From a bacterium UBA1790 (lineage in GTDB: Bacteria; Bacteroidota; Bacteroidia; Bacteroidales; Muribaculaceae): 12,871 bases of DNA. The notes below the pieces were generated by a model. That model was not told the origin of the DNA. It did no database searches and saw only the letters and a list, made by a program, of their open reading frames with translations. Shown here in pieces: positions 1 to 6,456 of this stretch; within the stretch, counting starts at the first letter, position 1; every line of letters starts with the position of its first letter. A program made the translations under genes and the position numbers. The stretch is from NCBI GenBank assembly GCA_002314465.1, contig DCGA01000127.1:1-12871 (forward strand). The letters run 5' to 3'.

Positions 1-937
1 TCTTGACTACCTCACTGCTCAGTTCAAGATTGCCAAGCACCTTGGCGGTTCTTTCGGTTTGCTGCCTTACTCTTCGGTAGGCTATAGCTTCGGCAGCGAT
101 TTGAGCGACGATGCATCTGAGTATCGTACCGGTTCGGGCGGTCTCCTCCAGGTTTATGCCGGTTTAGGTTACGAGCCTTTCAAGAACTTTAGCATTGGTG
201 CTAATGTTTCTTACCTTTTCGGTACAACAACCAATAACAATACAGTGTCTTATACATCGTCAACCGTTTTCTCTCGTGTGATGCAGGTTCGCGATTATAA
301 TGTCACCGCAGGTATCCAGTATGCAATTCCCGTTACCAAGGAAGATAAGGTTATCGTGGGTGCTACCTATTCTCCCAAGAAATCGTTCCACGGTCACACT
401 TGGGGTATGTATTACGACTCTCAGGATACTAAGATGGACTCTGTTGGCTATACTTCCCTCAAGGGAAAATATGAGCAGCCTCACAGCATCGGCGTGGGTC
501 TTAGTTACTCTCACGGCAACATGCTTCTCGTTGAGGCCGACTTCACTTATCAGGATTGGTCTAAGGTTAAGTACAATCCCATCGAGGGCTTTGAGTCAAC
601 CGACATGAAGTTTGATACCCGTTGGAAGGCTGCTGCCGGTGTGCAGTTCTCGCCCAACAAGCGTGCCACTTACCTTGGCGCTATGAAGTTCCGCGTGGGT
701 GGTTTCTACAATCACGACTACCTCAATGTGCTGGGCAACAATGTTCGCGACTACGGTGCAACTGTCGGTGTAGGTATTCCTGTACCCGGTGCAACAGGCA
801 AGACTACAATCAACCTGGGCCTTGAGTGGAAACATCGCCAGGCGGCTCCCGTTAAGCTCATTCAGGAAGATTACTTCAACATTACCCTCGGTATCAATTT
901 CAACGAGGTTTGGTTCTGGAAAAATAAGATCAGATAA
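1..937 (+). CDS. Outer-membrane beta-barrel protein, FadL/OmpP1-like, C-terminal part
   Basis: The reading frame is already open at base 2 and runs for about 311 codons to TAA, so the N-terminus, including any signal peptide, lies left of the window. The visible protein is made of alternating polar and hydrophobic strands rich in Gly, Tyr and Asn, with segments such as 'LLQVYAGLGYEP' and 'FSIGANVSYLFG' that are typical of transmembrane beta-strands joined by turns. It ends in 'LGINFNEVWFWKNKIR', which matches the closing-strand pattern I know from FadL/OmpP1/TodX-like barrels of Bacteroidota. Such proteins sit in the outer membrane and are thought to pass hydrophobic small molecules; the substrate here is unknown. 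The TTG at 59 is not a real start because the frame continues upstream. lptC begins 2 bases after the stop. I am confident of an outer-membrane barrel and less so of the exact family. Confidence 0.78.
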   Translation, partial: LDYLTAQFKIAKHLGGSFGLLPYSSVGYSFGSDLSDDASEYRTGSGGLLQVYAGLGYEPFKNFSIGANVSYLFGTTTNNNTVSYTSSTVFSRVMQVRDYNVTAGIQYAIPVTKEDKVIVGATYSPKKSFHGHTWGMYYDSQDTKMDSVGYTSLKGKYEQPHSIGVGLSYSHGNMLLVEADFTYQDWSKVKYNPIEGFESTDMKFDTRWKAAAGVQFSPNKRATYLGAMKFRVGGFYNHDYLNVLGNNVRDYGATVGVGIPVPGATGKTTINLGLEWKHRQAAPVKLIQEDYFNITLGINFNEVWFWKNKIR

Positions 938-939
938 AA

Positions 940-1521
940 GTGCTTAAGCCCATTGCCGGCATATTAATGGTGGCACTGCTTGCCATTGCGGCCACTGGTT
1001 GCAAGGATGAGGTGAGCGGTGTGGTTCAACACGCTACCGACCCCGAGCGCGTCCCCACGATGAAGTCGGTCGACGTGCAGACCATTATCAGCGACAACGG
1101 ACACACGCGCTACCGCATCACCACTCCGTTGTGGTGTATGTATGAGGAGGCCAAGAAGCCCCATTGGATTTTCCCGAAGGGCGTTGTTGCCGAGGAAATG
1201 GATTCGCTCTACAAGACCGTGACCACTATTAAGTGCGATTCGGCCTACTACGACGAGCAAAACCAGCTGTGGGACCTTCACGGCAATGTTCGCATCACTG
1301 CCAGTGGCGGCCAGGATAATATTCTCACCGATCAGCTTTATTGGGACCAGATGTCTCACAAACTCTACAGCGAAGCCTTTATCCATGTGGAGAAAGGTGG
1401 GCGCGTGATTGAGGGATACGGCTACGAGAGCAACGAGCAGTTCTCTACCTACACCCTGCGCAAGGTCGAGGCTATCTTCCCCATCGACGAGAGCCGCATG
1501 CCACACCCCGGCGGCAAGTGA
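940..1521 (+). CDS. lptC: LptC-like LPS export lipoprotein
   Basis: This is a 193-residue protein. It starts with a lipoprotein signal (Lys3, then a hydrophobic run) and a lipobox 'ATGC' with the acylated Cys at 21. The remaining part reads as repeated short beta-strands ('TIISDNGHTRYRITTPLW', 'CDSAYYDEQNQLWDLHGNVRIT', 'DQLYWDQMSHKLYSE'), the beta-jellyroll pattern of LptC (YrbK/PF06835). LptC passes lipopolysaccharide from the LptBFG transporter in the inner membrane to LptA. The GTG at 940, two bases after the barrel stop, is preferred because it keeps Lys3 of the signal peptide and implies translational coupling; an ATG at 967 would leave a very short signal without a positive charge. In E. 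coli LptC is anchored by a transmembrane helix, while Bacteroidota homologues are commonly predicted lipoproteins, as here. Confidence 0.85.
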   Translation: MLKPIAGILMVALLAIAATGCKDEVSGVVQHATDPERVPTMKSVDVQTIISDNGHTRYRITTPLWCMYEEAKKPHWIFPKGVVAEEMDSLYKTVTTIKCDSAYYDEQNQLWDLHGNVRITASGGQDNILTDQLYWDQMSHKLYSEAFIHVEKGGRVIEGYGYESNEQFSTYTLRKVEAIFPIDESRMPHPGGK

Positions 1522-1563
1522 CATAAATAGATATTTCAGTTAATAGTATAGCGAGAGTTAAAG

Positions 1564-2841
1564 ATGAATGTAACCAACGCACTCATAGTAGTTATTGTAA
1601 CGATGCTGTTCTCGGGATTCTTCTCGGGAATGGAGATTGCGTTTGTCGCTTCCAACAAGGTGCGTGCCGAGATTGATATGGCCAAGGGTGGTCTCATCAA
1701 CCGCATTCTTAATGTCTTTTATTCTCATCGTGAGATGTTCATCTCGACCCTCCTCATCGGCAATAACATCGTTAATGTCATCTATAGTATGGCGATGAGC
1801 ATGCTGCTGGCGGATTATATCAGCAATCTGGTGGGAGGCAATGAGGCAATGCAGCTCCTTCTTGTCACACTCATCTCTACCTTGCTGGTGCTCGTTGCGT
1901 GTGAGTTCTTGCCTAAGACAGTCTTCCGCATCAATCCCAACTACTCGCTGCGCACGTTCTCGCTCCCGCTCTATGTGTGCTATCTGGTGCTTTACCCCAT
2001 ATCGCGTTTCACCCAGATGCTTTCGGCTGGCCTTATGCGCTTGTTCGGCATCAAGGTCAACAAGGAGAATATGGGTGTAATCACTGTAGACGAACTCGAT
2101 GCTTACCTGCAGGAGAACATTGACCAGCGTGAGGAAGAAAACAAGAACGTGGAGCACGAGGTTAAGTTCTTTGAGAATGCACTCGACTTCAGTGACACCC
2201 GTCTGCGCGATTGCATGGTGCCCCGCAACGAGATTGTAGCGGTTGATGTCGACGACACCTCGCGTGACGAACTCGTGCAGATTTTCTCCCGTTCGGGACT
2301 TTCTAAGGTGGTTGTTTACAAGGAGGATATCGATAATGTGATAGGCTTTATCCAGGTGAGTGAGCTTTTCGTTACCGATGTTGACTGGAAAACCCGCATC
2401 AAGCCCGTCCTCTTTGCTCCCGAGACTCTTCTTGCACGCAAGATGATGACCAACCTCATGGACAAGAAACGCTCTATGGCCATCGTGCTCGACGAGTTCG
2501 GCGGCACATCGGGTATGCTCACGCTTGAAGATCTCGTTGAGGAGATATTCGGCGAAATCGAGGATGAACACGACCGCAACTCTCTTATTGCGCGACAAAT
2601 CGATGATAACAACTACGAGGTGAGCGGCCGCATGGAAATAGAGGAACTTAACGACCGCTTCCACATAGGAGTCCCCGAGAGCGACGAGTACCAGACCATT
2701 GCCGGTTACGTGCTCTATAATCACGAGGCTATCCCCGCCGAGGGCGACAGTGTAGACATAGACAACTATACCATCACTGTGATGCGCAAGAGTGCTGCCC
2801 GCCTCGAACTTCTCCACATCACTGTCAAGCCCGAGGAATAA
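1564..2841 (+). CDS. HlyC/CorC-family transporter (CNNM + CBS pair + CorC_HlyC domains)
   Basis: This 425-residue membrane protein has the standard three-part layout. Residues 1 to about 190 form the CNNM (DUF21) membrane domain, with 'SGFFSGMEIAF' near 17-27, 'TLLIGNNIVN' at 62-71 and 'EFLPKTV' at 114-120. A CBS-pair region covers about 200-330, opening with 'MVPR' at 218-221 and including 'DEFGGTSG' from 310 and 'EDLVEEIFGEI' from 322. A CorC_HlyC domain (about 345-425) closes the protein. Family members are linked to Mg2+/Co2+ export; the old name 'hemolysin' is misleading. The flavobacterial gliding protein GldE is a relative, but nothing here indicates gliding. It follows lptC after 42 bases with no clear promoter in between, so co-transcription is likely. 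The ATG at 1564 follows an A-rich stretch, as is usual in this phylum. Substrate is not determined by the sequence. Confidence 0.9.
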   Translation: MNVTNALIVVIVTMLFSGFFSGMEIAFVASNKVRAEIDMAKGGLINRILNVFYSHREMFISTLLIGNNIVNVIYSMAMSMLLADYISNLVGGNEAMQLLLVTLISTLLVLVACEFLPKTVFRINPNYSLRTFSLPLYVCYLVLYPISRFTQMLSAGLMRLFGIKVNKENMGVITVDELDAYLQENIDQREEENKNVEHEVKFFENALDFSDTRLRDCMVPRNEIVAVDVDDTSRDELVQIFSRSGLSKVVVYKEDIDNVIGFIQVSELFVTDVDWKTRIKPVLFAPETLLARKMMTNLMDKKRSMAIVLDEFGGTSGMLTLEDLVEEIFGEIEDEHDRNSLIARQIDDNNYEVSGRMEIEELNDRFHIGVPESDEYQTIAGYVLYNHEAIPAEGDSVDIDNYTITVMRKSAARLELLHITVKPEE

Positions 2842-2884
2842 CTCCCTCTTTAAGTACCCGTTTTATCCCGTCTTTCGCGGTAAT

Positions 2885-2923
2885 AAAAAAGCCTGGCTCA
2901 AAGTTCCCTTTAAGCCAAGCCTT
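2885..2923 (-). terminator. Rho-independent terminator for the trmD operon
   Basis: An imperfect inverted repeat occupies 2889-2923: the arm reading AAGCCTGGCTCAAAG faces CTTTAAGCCAAGCCTT across a 4-base loop, with one bulge and two mismatches. Read on the minus strand, the hairpin is followed by six T residues (complement of 2885-2890). It sits between the convergent CorC-family gene (ends 2841) and the small membrane-protein gene (ends 2946). On the plus strand there is no T-run after it, so its main direction is minus; some effect on the plus transcript is possible. Confidence 0.7.
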
Positions 2924-2945
2924 GTTGCGTTTCTATGAACCGGTT

Positions 2946-3350
2946 TTATTTCCTGTTTTTCCTTGCCTCTTTTTTCGCCTCTTTCTTTGCTGCTTCCTTG
3001 GCAAGTTCGCGGTCGATCATGAACGATGAGTACATCTGCAGCACTGCGCCTGCCATGAGCAGCGCAATCCAGTCGCTTGTGCCCTTGCCGTAGAATGTGA
3101 GCGCTGCGCTCACGCAGTACAGCACCGCTGCCATCGTCGACATGATGTACAGGCGCCTGATGCGGAAGTTCTTGCCCGTGTAGCGCTGTGTGAGTCTTAC
3201 GATAAGAGTCACGGCTGCACCACCGGCATAGGCCCAGCGCATCCAATCTTCGTTAATGTCGACAAGCGGGAGGAATGCCATGACAAGCATTACCAGCACG
3301 CCGGCTATGTATATCCAGTCTTTTATAGTGTCAATCTTCTTGTTGTCCAT
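2946..3350 (-). CDS. Small conserved-type membrane protein of unknown function
   Basis: The 134-residue protein has about four hydrophobic segments, roughly at residues 12-30, 38-52, 66-86 and 92-110, separated by short loops such as 'VDINEDW' and 'RLTQRYTGKNFR'. It ends in a strongly basic, Ala/Lys/Glu-rich tail (about 113-134, 'AKEAAKKEAKKEARKNRK') that should be helical and cytoplasmic by the positive-inside rule. There is no signal peptide cleavage site or catalytic motif that I recognise, and I assign no function. Its ATG lies 4 bases after the stop of the FtsB/DivIC-type gene, so it is almost certainly the last gene of the trmD operon; the terminator at 2885-2923 follows. Confidence 0.75.
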   Translation of the reverse strand: MDNKKIDTIKDWIYIAGVLVMLVMAFLPLVDINEDWMRWAYAGGAAVTLIVRLTQRYTGKNFRIRRLYIMSTMAAVLYCVSAALTFYGKGTSDWIALLMAGAVLQMYSSFMIDRELAKEAAKKEAKKEARKNRK

Positions 3351-3354
3351 TACC

Positions 3355-3645
3355 TTAATCGTTGGTTATGTATACCTCTTCGTTTTCCTGGCGCATGCCA
3401 TATTGCTCGCGGGCAATGCGTTCCAGTGTCTCACGGTCGGTGTTCAGTTCCTGTACTTTCTGCTCGTAGTATAGTGCAGAGTCTTGTTTGGCCTTTATTT
3501 CGGCTTTCAGTTCGTTGATTTCTTCCTTTTTCTCGTGAATCTTCATGTAGTTGTTGTCGCTGCCCACGAGCATCCACACAATGAATGTGATGAACACCAC
3601 AAGCGATATACTAACCCACTTAGGAAGCCAATTCGGACGTTTCAT
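3355..3645 (-). CDS. FtsB/DivIC-type septum formation initiator
   Basis: This is a 96-residue bitopic membrane protein. A short basic cytoplasmic N-terminus is followed by one transmembrane helix (about 11-27), a coiled coil (about 33-76, heptads in 'KKEEINELKAEIKAKQ' and 'YYEQKVQELNTDRE') and the characteristic C-terminal block 'LERIAREQYGMRQENEEVY' (74-92). Size, topology and that last block match the FtsB/DivIC family (PF04977). Members bind FtsL and FtsQ/DivIB in the divisome and help start septal wall synthesis at the inner membrane. The gene follows trmD after 41 bases and precedes the small membrane-protein gene by 4 bases. FtsB and DivIC cannot be told apart reliably from this sequence, so no symbol is given. 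Confidence 0.85.
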   Translation of the reverse strand: MKRPNWLPKWVSISLVVFITFIVWMLVGSDNNYMKIHEKKEEINELKAEIKAKQDSALYYEQKVQELNTDRETLERIAREQYGMRQENEEVYITND

Positions 3646-3686
3646 GTTGTTTCGTATGTTTTAGTGTTAGACATTAAAGTTCGCGG

Positions 3687-4361
3687 TCATTTGAGCAACT
3701 CGGGGCGCAGGCGCTTGGTGCGCTTCAGGGCCTCCTCCATTTTCCATTGCTCGATTTTGGCAAAGTTGCCGCTCAGCAGCACGTCGGGTACCTTCCAGCC
3801 GTTGAACTCGGCGGGACGGGTGTAGATGGGTGCTTCCAGCAGGTTGTCCTGGAACGAGTCGGTGAGGGCACTCTGCTCGTCACCTATGGCTCCGGGGATG
3901 AGTCGCACCACAGCATCGGCAATCACTGCTGCAGGCAGCTCTCCGCCTGTGAGCACGTAGTTGCCAATAGATATCTCGCGTGTCACCAGATGTTCCCTGA
4001 TGCGGTAGTCCACACCTTTGTAGTGGCCGCACAGGATTATCAGGTTCTGGGCAAGCGACAGGGTATTGGCCATGGGTTGGTCAAGGATGTCGCCATCGGG
4101 CGAGGTGAAAATCACGTCATCATATTCGCGCTCGCTCTTCAGTTGCTCTATGCAGCGATACACCGGCTCTATCTGCATCACCATGCCGGCATCACCGCTG
4201 AAGGGGTAATCGTCGACCTTGCGGTGCTTGCGCAGCGACCAGTCGCGCAGGTTGTGGATGTGGAATTCCACAAGCCCCTTGTCCTGGGCGCGCTGCAGGA
4301 TTGAGCAGTTGAGAGGCGATTCAAGTGCCTCGGGCATCACTGTGAGTATATCTATTCGCAT
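3687..4361 (-). CDS. trmD: tRNA (guanine37-N1)-methyltransferase TrmD
   Basis: The 224-residue protein reads as TrmD along its whole length. It starts '[13 protein letters not shown]' and contains 'SGDAGMVM' (55-62), the trefoil-knot AdoMet-site segments '[11 protein letters not shown]' (110-120) and '[16 protein letters not shown]' (129-144), 'ALTDSF' (165-170) with Asp168 matching the proposed catalytic base, and the C-terminal block '[19 protein letters not shown]'. TrmD is a cytoplasmic homodimer that methylates N1 of G37 next to the anticodon, preventing +1 frameshifting; it is usually essential. Length is close to the usual 225-255. The ATG at 4361 is supported by the homology of the first residues and by a promoter box about 30 bases upstream. 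It is the first gene of a probable three-gene minus-strand operon with the septum protein and a small membrane protein. Confidence 0.96.
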   Translation of the reverse strand: MRIDILTVMPEALESPLNCSILQRAQDKGLVEFHIHNLRDWSLRKHRKVDDYPFSGDAGMVMQIEPVYRCIEQLKSEREYDDVIFTSPDGDILDQPMANTLSLAQNLIILCGHYKGVDYRIREHLVTREISIGNYVLTGGELPAAVIADAVVRLIPGAIGDEQSALTDSFQDNLLEAPIYTRPAEFNGWKVPDVLLSGNFAKIEQWKMEEALKRTKRLRPELLK

Positions 4362-4391
4362 GTTTTGTGTCTATATCGTTGTTTCAGATTG

Positions 4392-4399
4392 CAAAGTTA
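4392..4399 (-). promoter_or_regulatory. Bacteroidota-type -7 box upstream of trmD
   Basis: On the minus strand the sequence reads TAACTTTG, a full match to the TAnnTTTG box used by the primary sigma factor of Bacteroidota. It would place the transcript start near 4385 and leave a leader of about 24 bases before the trmD ATG. No good TTTG -33 box is seen at the expected distance, so the promoter is only partly supported. Confidence 0.5.
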
Positions 4400-4452
4400 C
4401 GCCATTCTCGTCACATAACCTTAATTTCTGCGCCTTTTTCTCCAAAACTTTT

Positions 4453-4953
4453 TTACGGTTTTACCCACTGGTAGGCAAGGCGCGGGTCTCCGTCAAGCAG
4501 GTAAATGGTGCCGCACAGTGTAAACCCATGCTTCACAAGGTTGTGCTGCATGATGCGGTTGTCGCTGTGCGTGTCTATCCTCAGCGATTGGGTTCGTTCT
4601 TTGCAATACTGCATCACGGCAGCAAATATCCCGCGTGACCGGGGGGTGCTTGCAAGGCGGTGAACCACATGGTAGGGGAGGGTATCGTCGGTCCATTCTC
4701 CGCCTTCTATATATGAGTAGGTGGGGTCGGGGCCGGGTATAAAGGCAAATGTGGCAACGGCCTCGTCGCCTTCCATCACGAGGTAACTGTTGCCGCAGGC
4801 AATGTCGTTCTCGATGGTTGTGCGCGGAGGCTTGCCCACGGGCCACTGGCTCATGTTGCCGTCGCTGCGCATGATGGCGCGGCCGCAGTCAAGCAACTCC
4901 ATTATGCGCTCAATGTTGGCCGTTCCTGCCTTTATTATACGATATCCGTTCAT
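4453..4953 (-). CDS. GNAT-family N-acetyltransferase
   Basis: With the ATG at 4953 the protein has 166 residues. It shows a GNAT fold: an N-terminal strand-helix ('YRIIKAGTANIERIMELL'), a central beta segment ('SYLVMEGDEAVATFAFI', about 57-72), the acetyl-CoA-binding strand and loop ('HRLASTPRSRGIFAAVM', about 98-114, with RxxG at 105-108), and a C-terminal block 'DTHSDNRIMQHNLVKHGF' (127-144) followed by 'CG' (147-148). The last block is typical of small-molecule or peptide acetyltransferases of this class. The acceptor cannot be told. The frame is open to a GTG at 4983, but a promoter box lies inside that extension, so the ATG is the better start. The gene stands alone between two units of the same direction. 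Confidence 0.83.
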   Translation of the reverse strand: MNGYRIIKAGTANIERIMELLDCGRAIMRSDGNMSQWPVGKPPRTTIENDIACGNSYLVMEGDEAVATFAFIPGPDPTYSYIEGGEWTDDTLPYHVVHRLASTPRSRGIFAAVMQYCKERTQSLRIDTHSDNRIMQHNLVKHGFTLCGTIYLLDGDPRLAYQWVKP

Positions 4954-4958
4954 ATGTG

Positions 4959-4990
4959 CAAAGTTAACACTTTTCCTCCTCACTCACAAC
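4959..4990 (-). promoter_or_regulatory. Promoter of the GNAT gene, possibly giving a leaderless mRNA
   Basis: On the minus strand there is a TTG (4990-4988), then 20 bases, then TAACTTTG (4966-4959). This fits the TTTG-N19-21-TAnnTTTG layout of Bacteroidota promoters with a slightly weak -33 box. Transcription would begin around 4951-4954, right at the ATG at 4953, implying no leader or a very short one. Confidence 0.5.
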
Positions 4991-5002
4991 ACCATCCTCA
5001 TG

Positions 5003-5035
5003 AAAAACACTACGGGCACACAACCGTGCGCCCGT
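5003..5035 (-). terminator. Rho-independent terminator after the vWA/macro-like gene
   Basis: ACGGGC (5012-5017) pairs perfectly with GCCCGT (5030-5035), and the stem can extend by an inner AC/GT pair around a small bulge. On the minus strand the hairpin is followed after a few bases by five T residues (complement of 5003-5007). It lies about 30 bases past the stop codon at 5065 and separates this gene from the GNAT gene. Confidence 0.6.
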
Positions 5036-5064
5036 AAATTAAAATAGCCTTATGTATTATTCAA

Positions 5065-6342
5065 TCAGATACTCATGTTCAGTCCCAGTACATTCCAGAA
5101 GATTTCGGGGAGCGATACGTTCTCGAGTTTGATGCACTCGGCGAACATAGGTGCTACCTGCATGGGGGTAAACCCACCGTGTCCGCATCCTATTTCTGTA
5201 ACGAGGAATTGCTTGTCGGGATTCATTCGTGCGTACTCCACAAAGCGGTCTATGGCTTCCTGCAGGTCTGTAATGGGGATTGCGTACGATTGGCCTTGCA
5301 TCCCTTCGCCTTGTCCTACGATAGCACCGAAGTTCTCTACAGCCTGGCGCGCTGCTCCGCCCGCGTGCGATCCGTCGGGACTGCTGCCGAATACAAACAC
5401 CTGGTTGGGTTCAAGCCGTGTGACGAAGTCGGGTGTTACGCGGTTGCCGTAATAGTTCCTTGACATGTACTTGCGGTTCTCACGGCGTTCGCTGTCGCTC
5501 ATCTGCATGTAACTGTCTTGGCTCATTTGCCTGTACATCTCCATCTTTGCCGATGATTCTCGTGCCCATGAGTTTCGGGTTCCGATATCGTCGTGTGAAA
5601 ATTCAATCACGTTTTCAATGTGCAGCACTTGGGTTACTGTCTTTACATCGTGGGTCGAGCCCATGTAAGAGAACGTCCATCCCATCTCGGTGAGCTGCTC
5701 GATGAACTGGCTCAATCCATTGGCGTTCCACTCCCTTGAAGAATTCTCCATTCCGTCGGTGATGATGGTCACAACACCGGTAGCGTTGCAGTTGTCCTTA
5801 ATCTTTTCATAGATGTACCTGAGTGTCGAACCCACTGCGTCGTACAGGGGGGTGCAGCCGCACGGAGAGTACTCGGTGAAGTCCTTGGCGTGGTCAATGG
5901 GCATGTCGTCAATCATCAGGCGAATGGGTTTGTTGTGGAGCCCGGGCGAGTCAAAGGTAACGAGGGTGAGGTAGTGTTGCTGTGTTTCGCCATACAACTT
6001 CTGTGCGCTGCGTATGCTGTTGATGGTTTCCTTGATGCCACCCAGTGTCGCTTTTTCCAGTCCCAACATCGACCCGCTTTCGTCAACGATGATGATGTTG
6101 TGGATTTCGCTCTTCCTTTCGCCTGTTGTGTTTTTCTTGTCTTCGGTCTGTGAGGTGGTGTTTTTCATTTCTTGTGTGTTTTTCTGTTCGGTTTGTGAGG
6201 GTGTGCTACTTTGTGTGTTTTCCGTGTTCTGTGTGTTATTCATAACTTTTGTGTTCATGGTCTGTGTTTCTTTCACTTTCTGTGGCGTAACGTGTGGTTG
6301 TTTGCCACTAAGGATTCGGATGAGAGTTTTTAAAATTTTCAT
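5065..6342 (-). CDS. von Willebrand factor A domain fused to a phage-associated, macro-like domain
   Basis: With the ATG at 6342 the protein has 425 residues. Residues 1-28 are basic and amphipathic ('MKILKTLIRILSGK'). Residues 29-78 are a Thr/Asn/Gln/Glu/Lys-rich low-complexity linker. A vWA domain covers about 79-253 with a complete metal-ion-dependent adhesion site: D87-x-S89-x-S91 in 'DESGS', T164 in 'TPLYDA' and D196 in 'ITDGMEN'. A Met/Arg/Ser-rich helical stretch follows (about 256-300). The C-terminal domain (about 302-420) has 'VFVFGSSPDGSHAGGAAR', 'GQGEGMQGQSYAIPITD' and 'LVTEIGCGHGGF'. I recall this pattern from small proteins often labelled phage non-structural (A1S_2505-like); its Gly-rich loops resemble an ADP-ribose-binding macro fold, which is inference. 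There is no signal peptide, so it is probably cytoplasmic. In-frame alternatives are a GTG at 6378 and an ATG at 6258. It has its own promoter and terminator. Function unknown. Confidence 0.85.
   Translation of the reverse strand: MKILKTLIRILSGKQPHVTPQKVKETQTMNTKVMNNTQNTENTQSSTPSQTEQKNTQEMKNTTSQTEDKKNTTGERKSEIHNIIIVDESGSMLGLEKATLGGIKETINSIRSAQKLYGETQQHYLTLVTFDSPGLHNKPIRLMIDDMPIDHAKDFTEYSPCGCTPLYDAVGSTLRYIYEKIKDNCNATGVVTIITDGMENSSREWNANGLSQFIEQLTEMGWTFSYMGSTHDVKTVTQVLHIENVIEFSHDDIGTRNSWARESSAKMEMYRQMSQDSYMQMSDSERRENRKYMSRNYYGNRVTPDFVTRLEPNQVFVFGSSPDGSHAGGAARQAVENFGAIVGQGEGMQGQSYAIPITDLQEAIDRFVEYARMNPDKQFLVTEIGCGHGGFTPMQVAPMFAECIKLENVSLPEIFWNVLGLNMSI
6120..6260 (-). repeat. Low-complexity ACA-rich coding segment (Thr/Asn/Gln linker)
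   Basis: Within the vWA gene this stretch is made of loosely repeated ACA/AAC/CAG codons on the minus strand, giving recurring 'NTQ', 'NTT' and 'SQTE' units. The repeats are degenerate, not exact tandem copies. It encodes the flexible linker before the vWA domain, and its base composition differs from the balanced composition of neighbouring genes. Confidence 0.6.
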
Positions 6343-6372
6343 TGTTGTGCTAATTAAGAATGGTTGTTTTCT

Positions 6373-6397
6373 ATTCACAAATAGTTCTGTTGTGAAT
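6373..6397 (-). promoter_or_regulatory. Inverted repeat in the leader of the vWA gene
   Basis: ATTCACAA (6373-6380) and TTGTGAAT (6390-6397) are perfect 8-base inverted arms separated by 9 bases. The element lies between the predicted transcript start (about 6413) and the ATG at 6342. It could form a leader hairpin or be a further variant binding site, since its arms share the TTGTG/CACAA half-site of the two flanking palindromes. The in-frame GTG at 6378 falls inside it, one reason to prefer the ATG. Confidence 0.5.
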
Positions 6398-6400
6398 TAC

Positions 6401-6419
6401 TTGTGTAATAATTACACTG
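6401..6419. promoter_or_regulatory. Operator-like palindrome 1, TTGTGTA-N5-TACACTG
   Basis: A 19-base element with a perfect inner inverted repeat GTGTAAT-A-ATTACAC (6403-6417). It directly abuts the -7 box at 6420-6427 and covers the predicted transcript start of the vWA gene, a position typical of a repressor site. It shares spacing and sequence with the palindrome at 6457-6475. I cannot name the regulator. Confidence 0.55.
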
Positions 6420-6450
6420 CAAAATTAATGCCAAGATTTGAATCTGCAAA
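6420..6450 (-). promoter_or_regulatory. Promoter of the vWA/macro-like gene
   Basis: On the minus strand TTTG (6450-6447), a 19-base spacer and TAATTTTG (6427-6420) match the Bacteroidota consensus TTTG-N19-21-TAnnTTTG in both boxes. The transcript should start near 6413, giving a leader of about 70 bases to the ATG at 6342. This is the best promoter match in the window. Confidence 0.7.
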
Positions 6451-6456
6451 ATTTAT

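Noticed and set aside
964..1524. A 186-codon minus-strand frame opposite lptC.
   Set aside because: It is a mirror of lptC, which has a proper lipoprotein signal and family pattern; the antisense translation has no recognisable features.
1558..2817. A long open frame on the minus strand opposite the CorC-family gene (419 codons).
   Set aside because: It mirrors a well-supported gene with clear CNNM, CBS and CorC_HlyC motifs; its own translation is rich in His, Val and Leu without any domain pattern, as expected from antisense reading of biased codons.
4975..4980. AGGAGG on the minus strand as a Shine-Dalgarno site for the GNAT gene.
   Set aside because: It is about 21 bases from the ATG at 4953, too far to position a ribosome there, lies between the promoter boxes, and strong Shine-Dalgarno sites are rare in Bacteroidota.
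5065..6342. The vWA/macro-like gene as part of a prophage.
   Set aside because: Household genes lie on both sides, and no integrase, phage structural gene or attachment repeat is visible; only the domain type is phage-associated.
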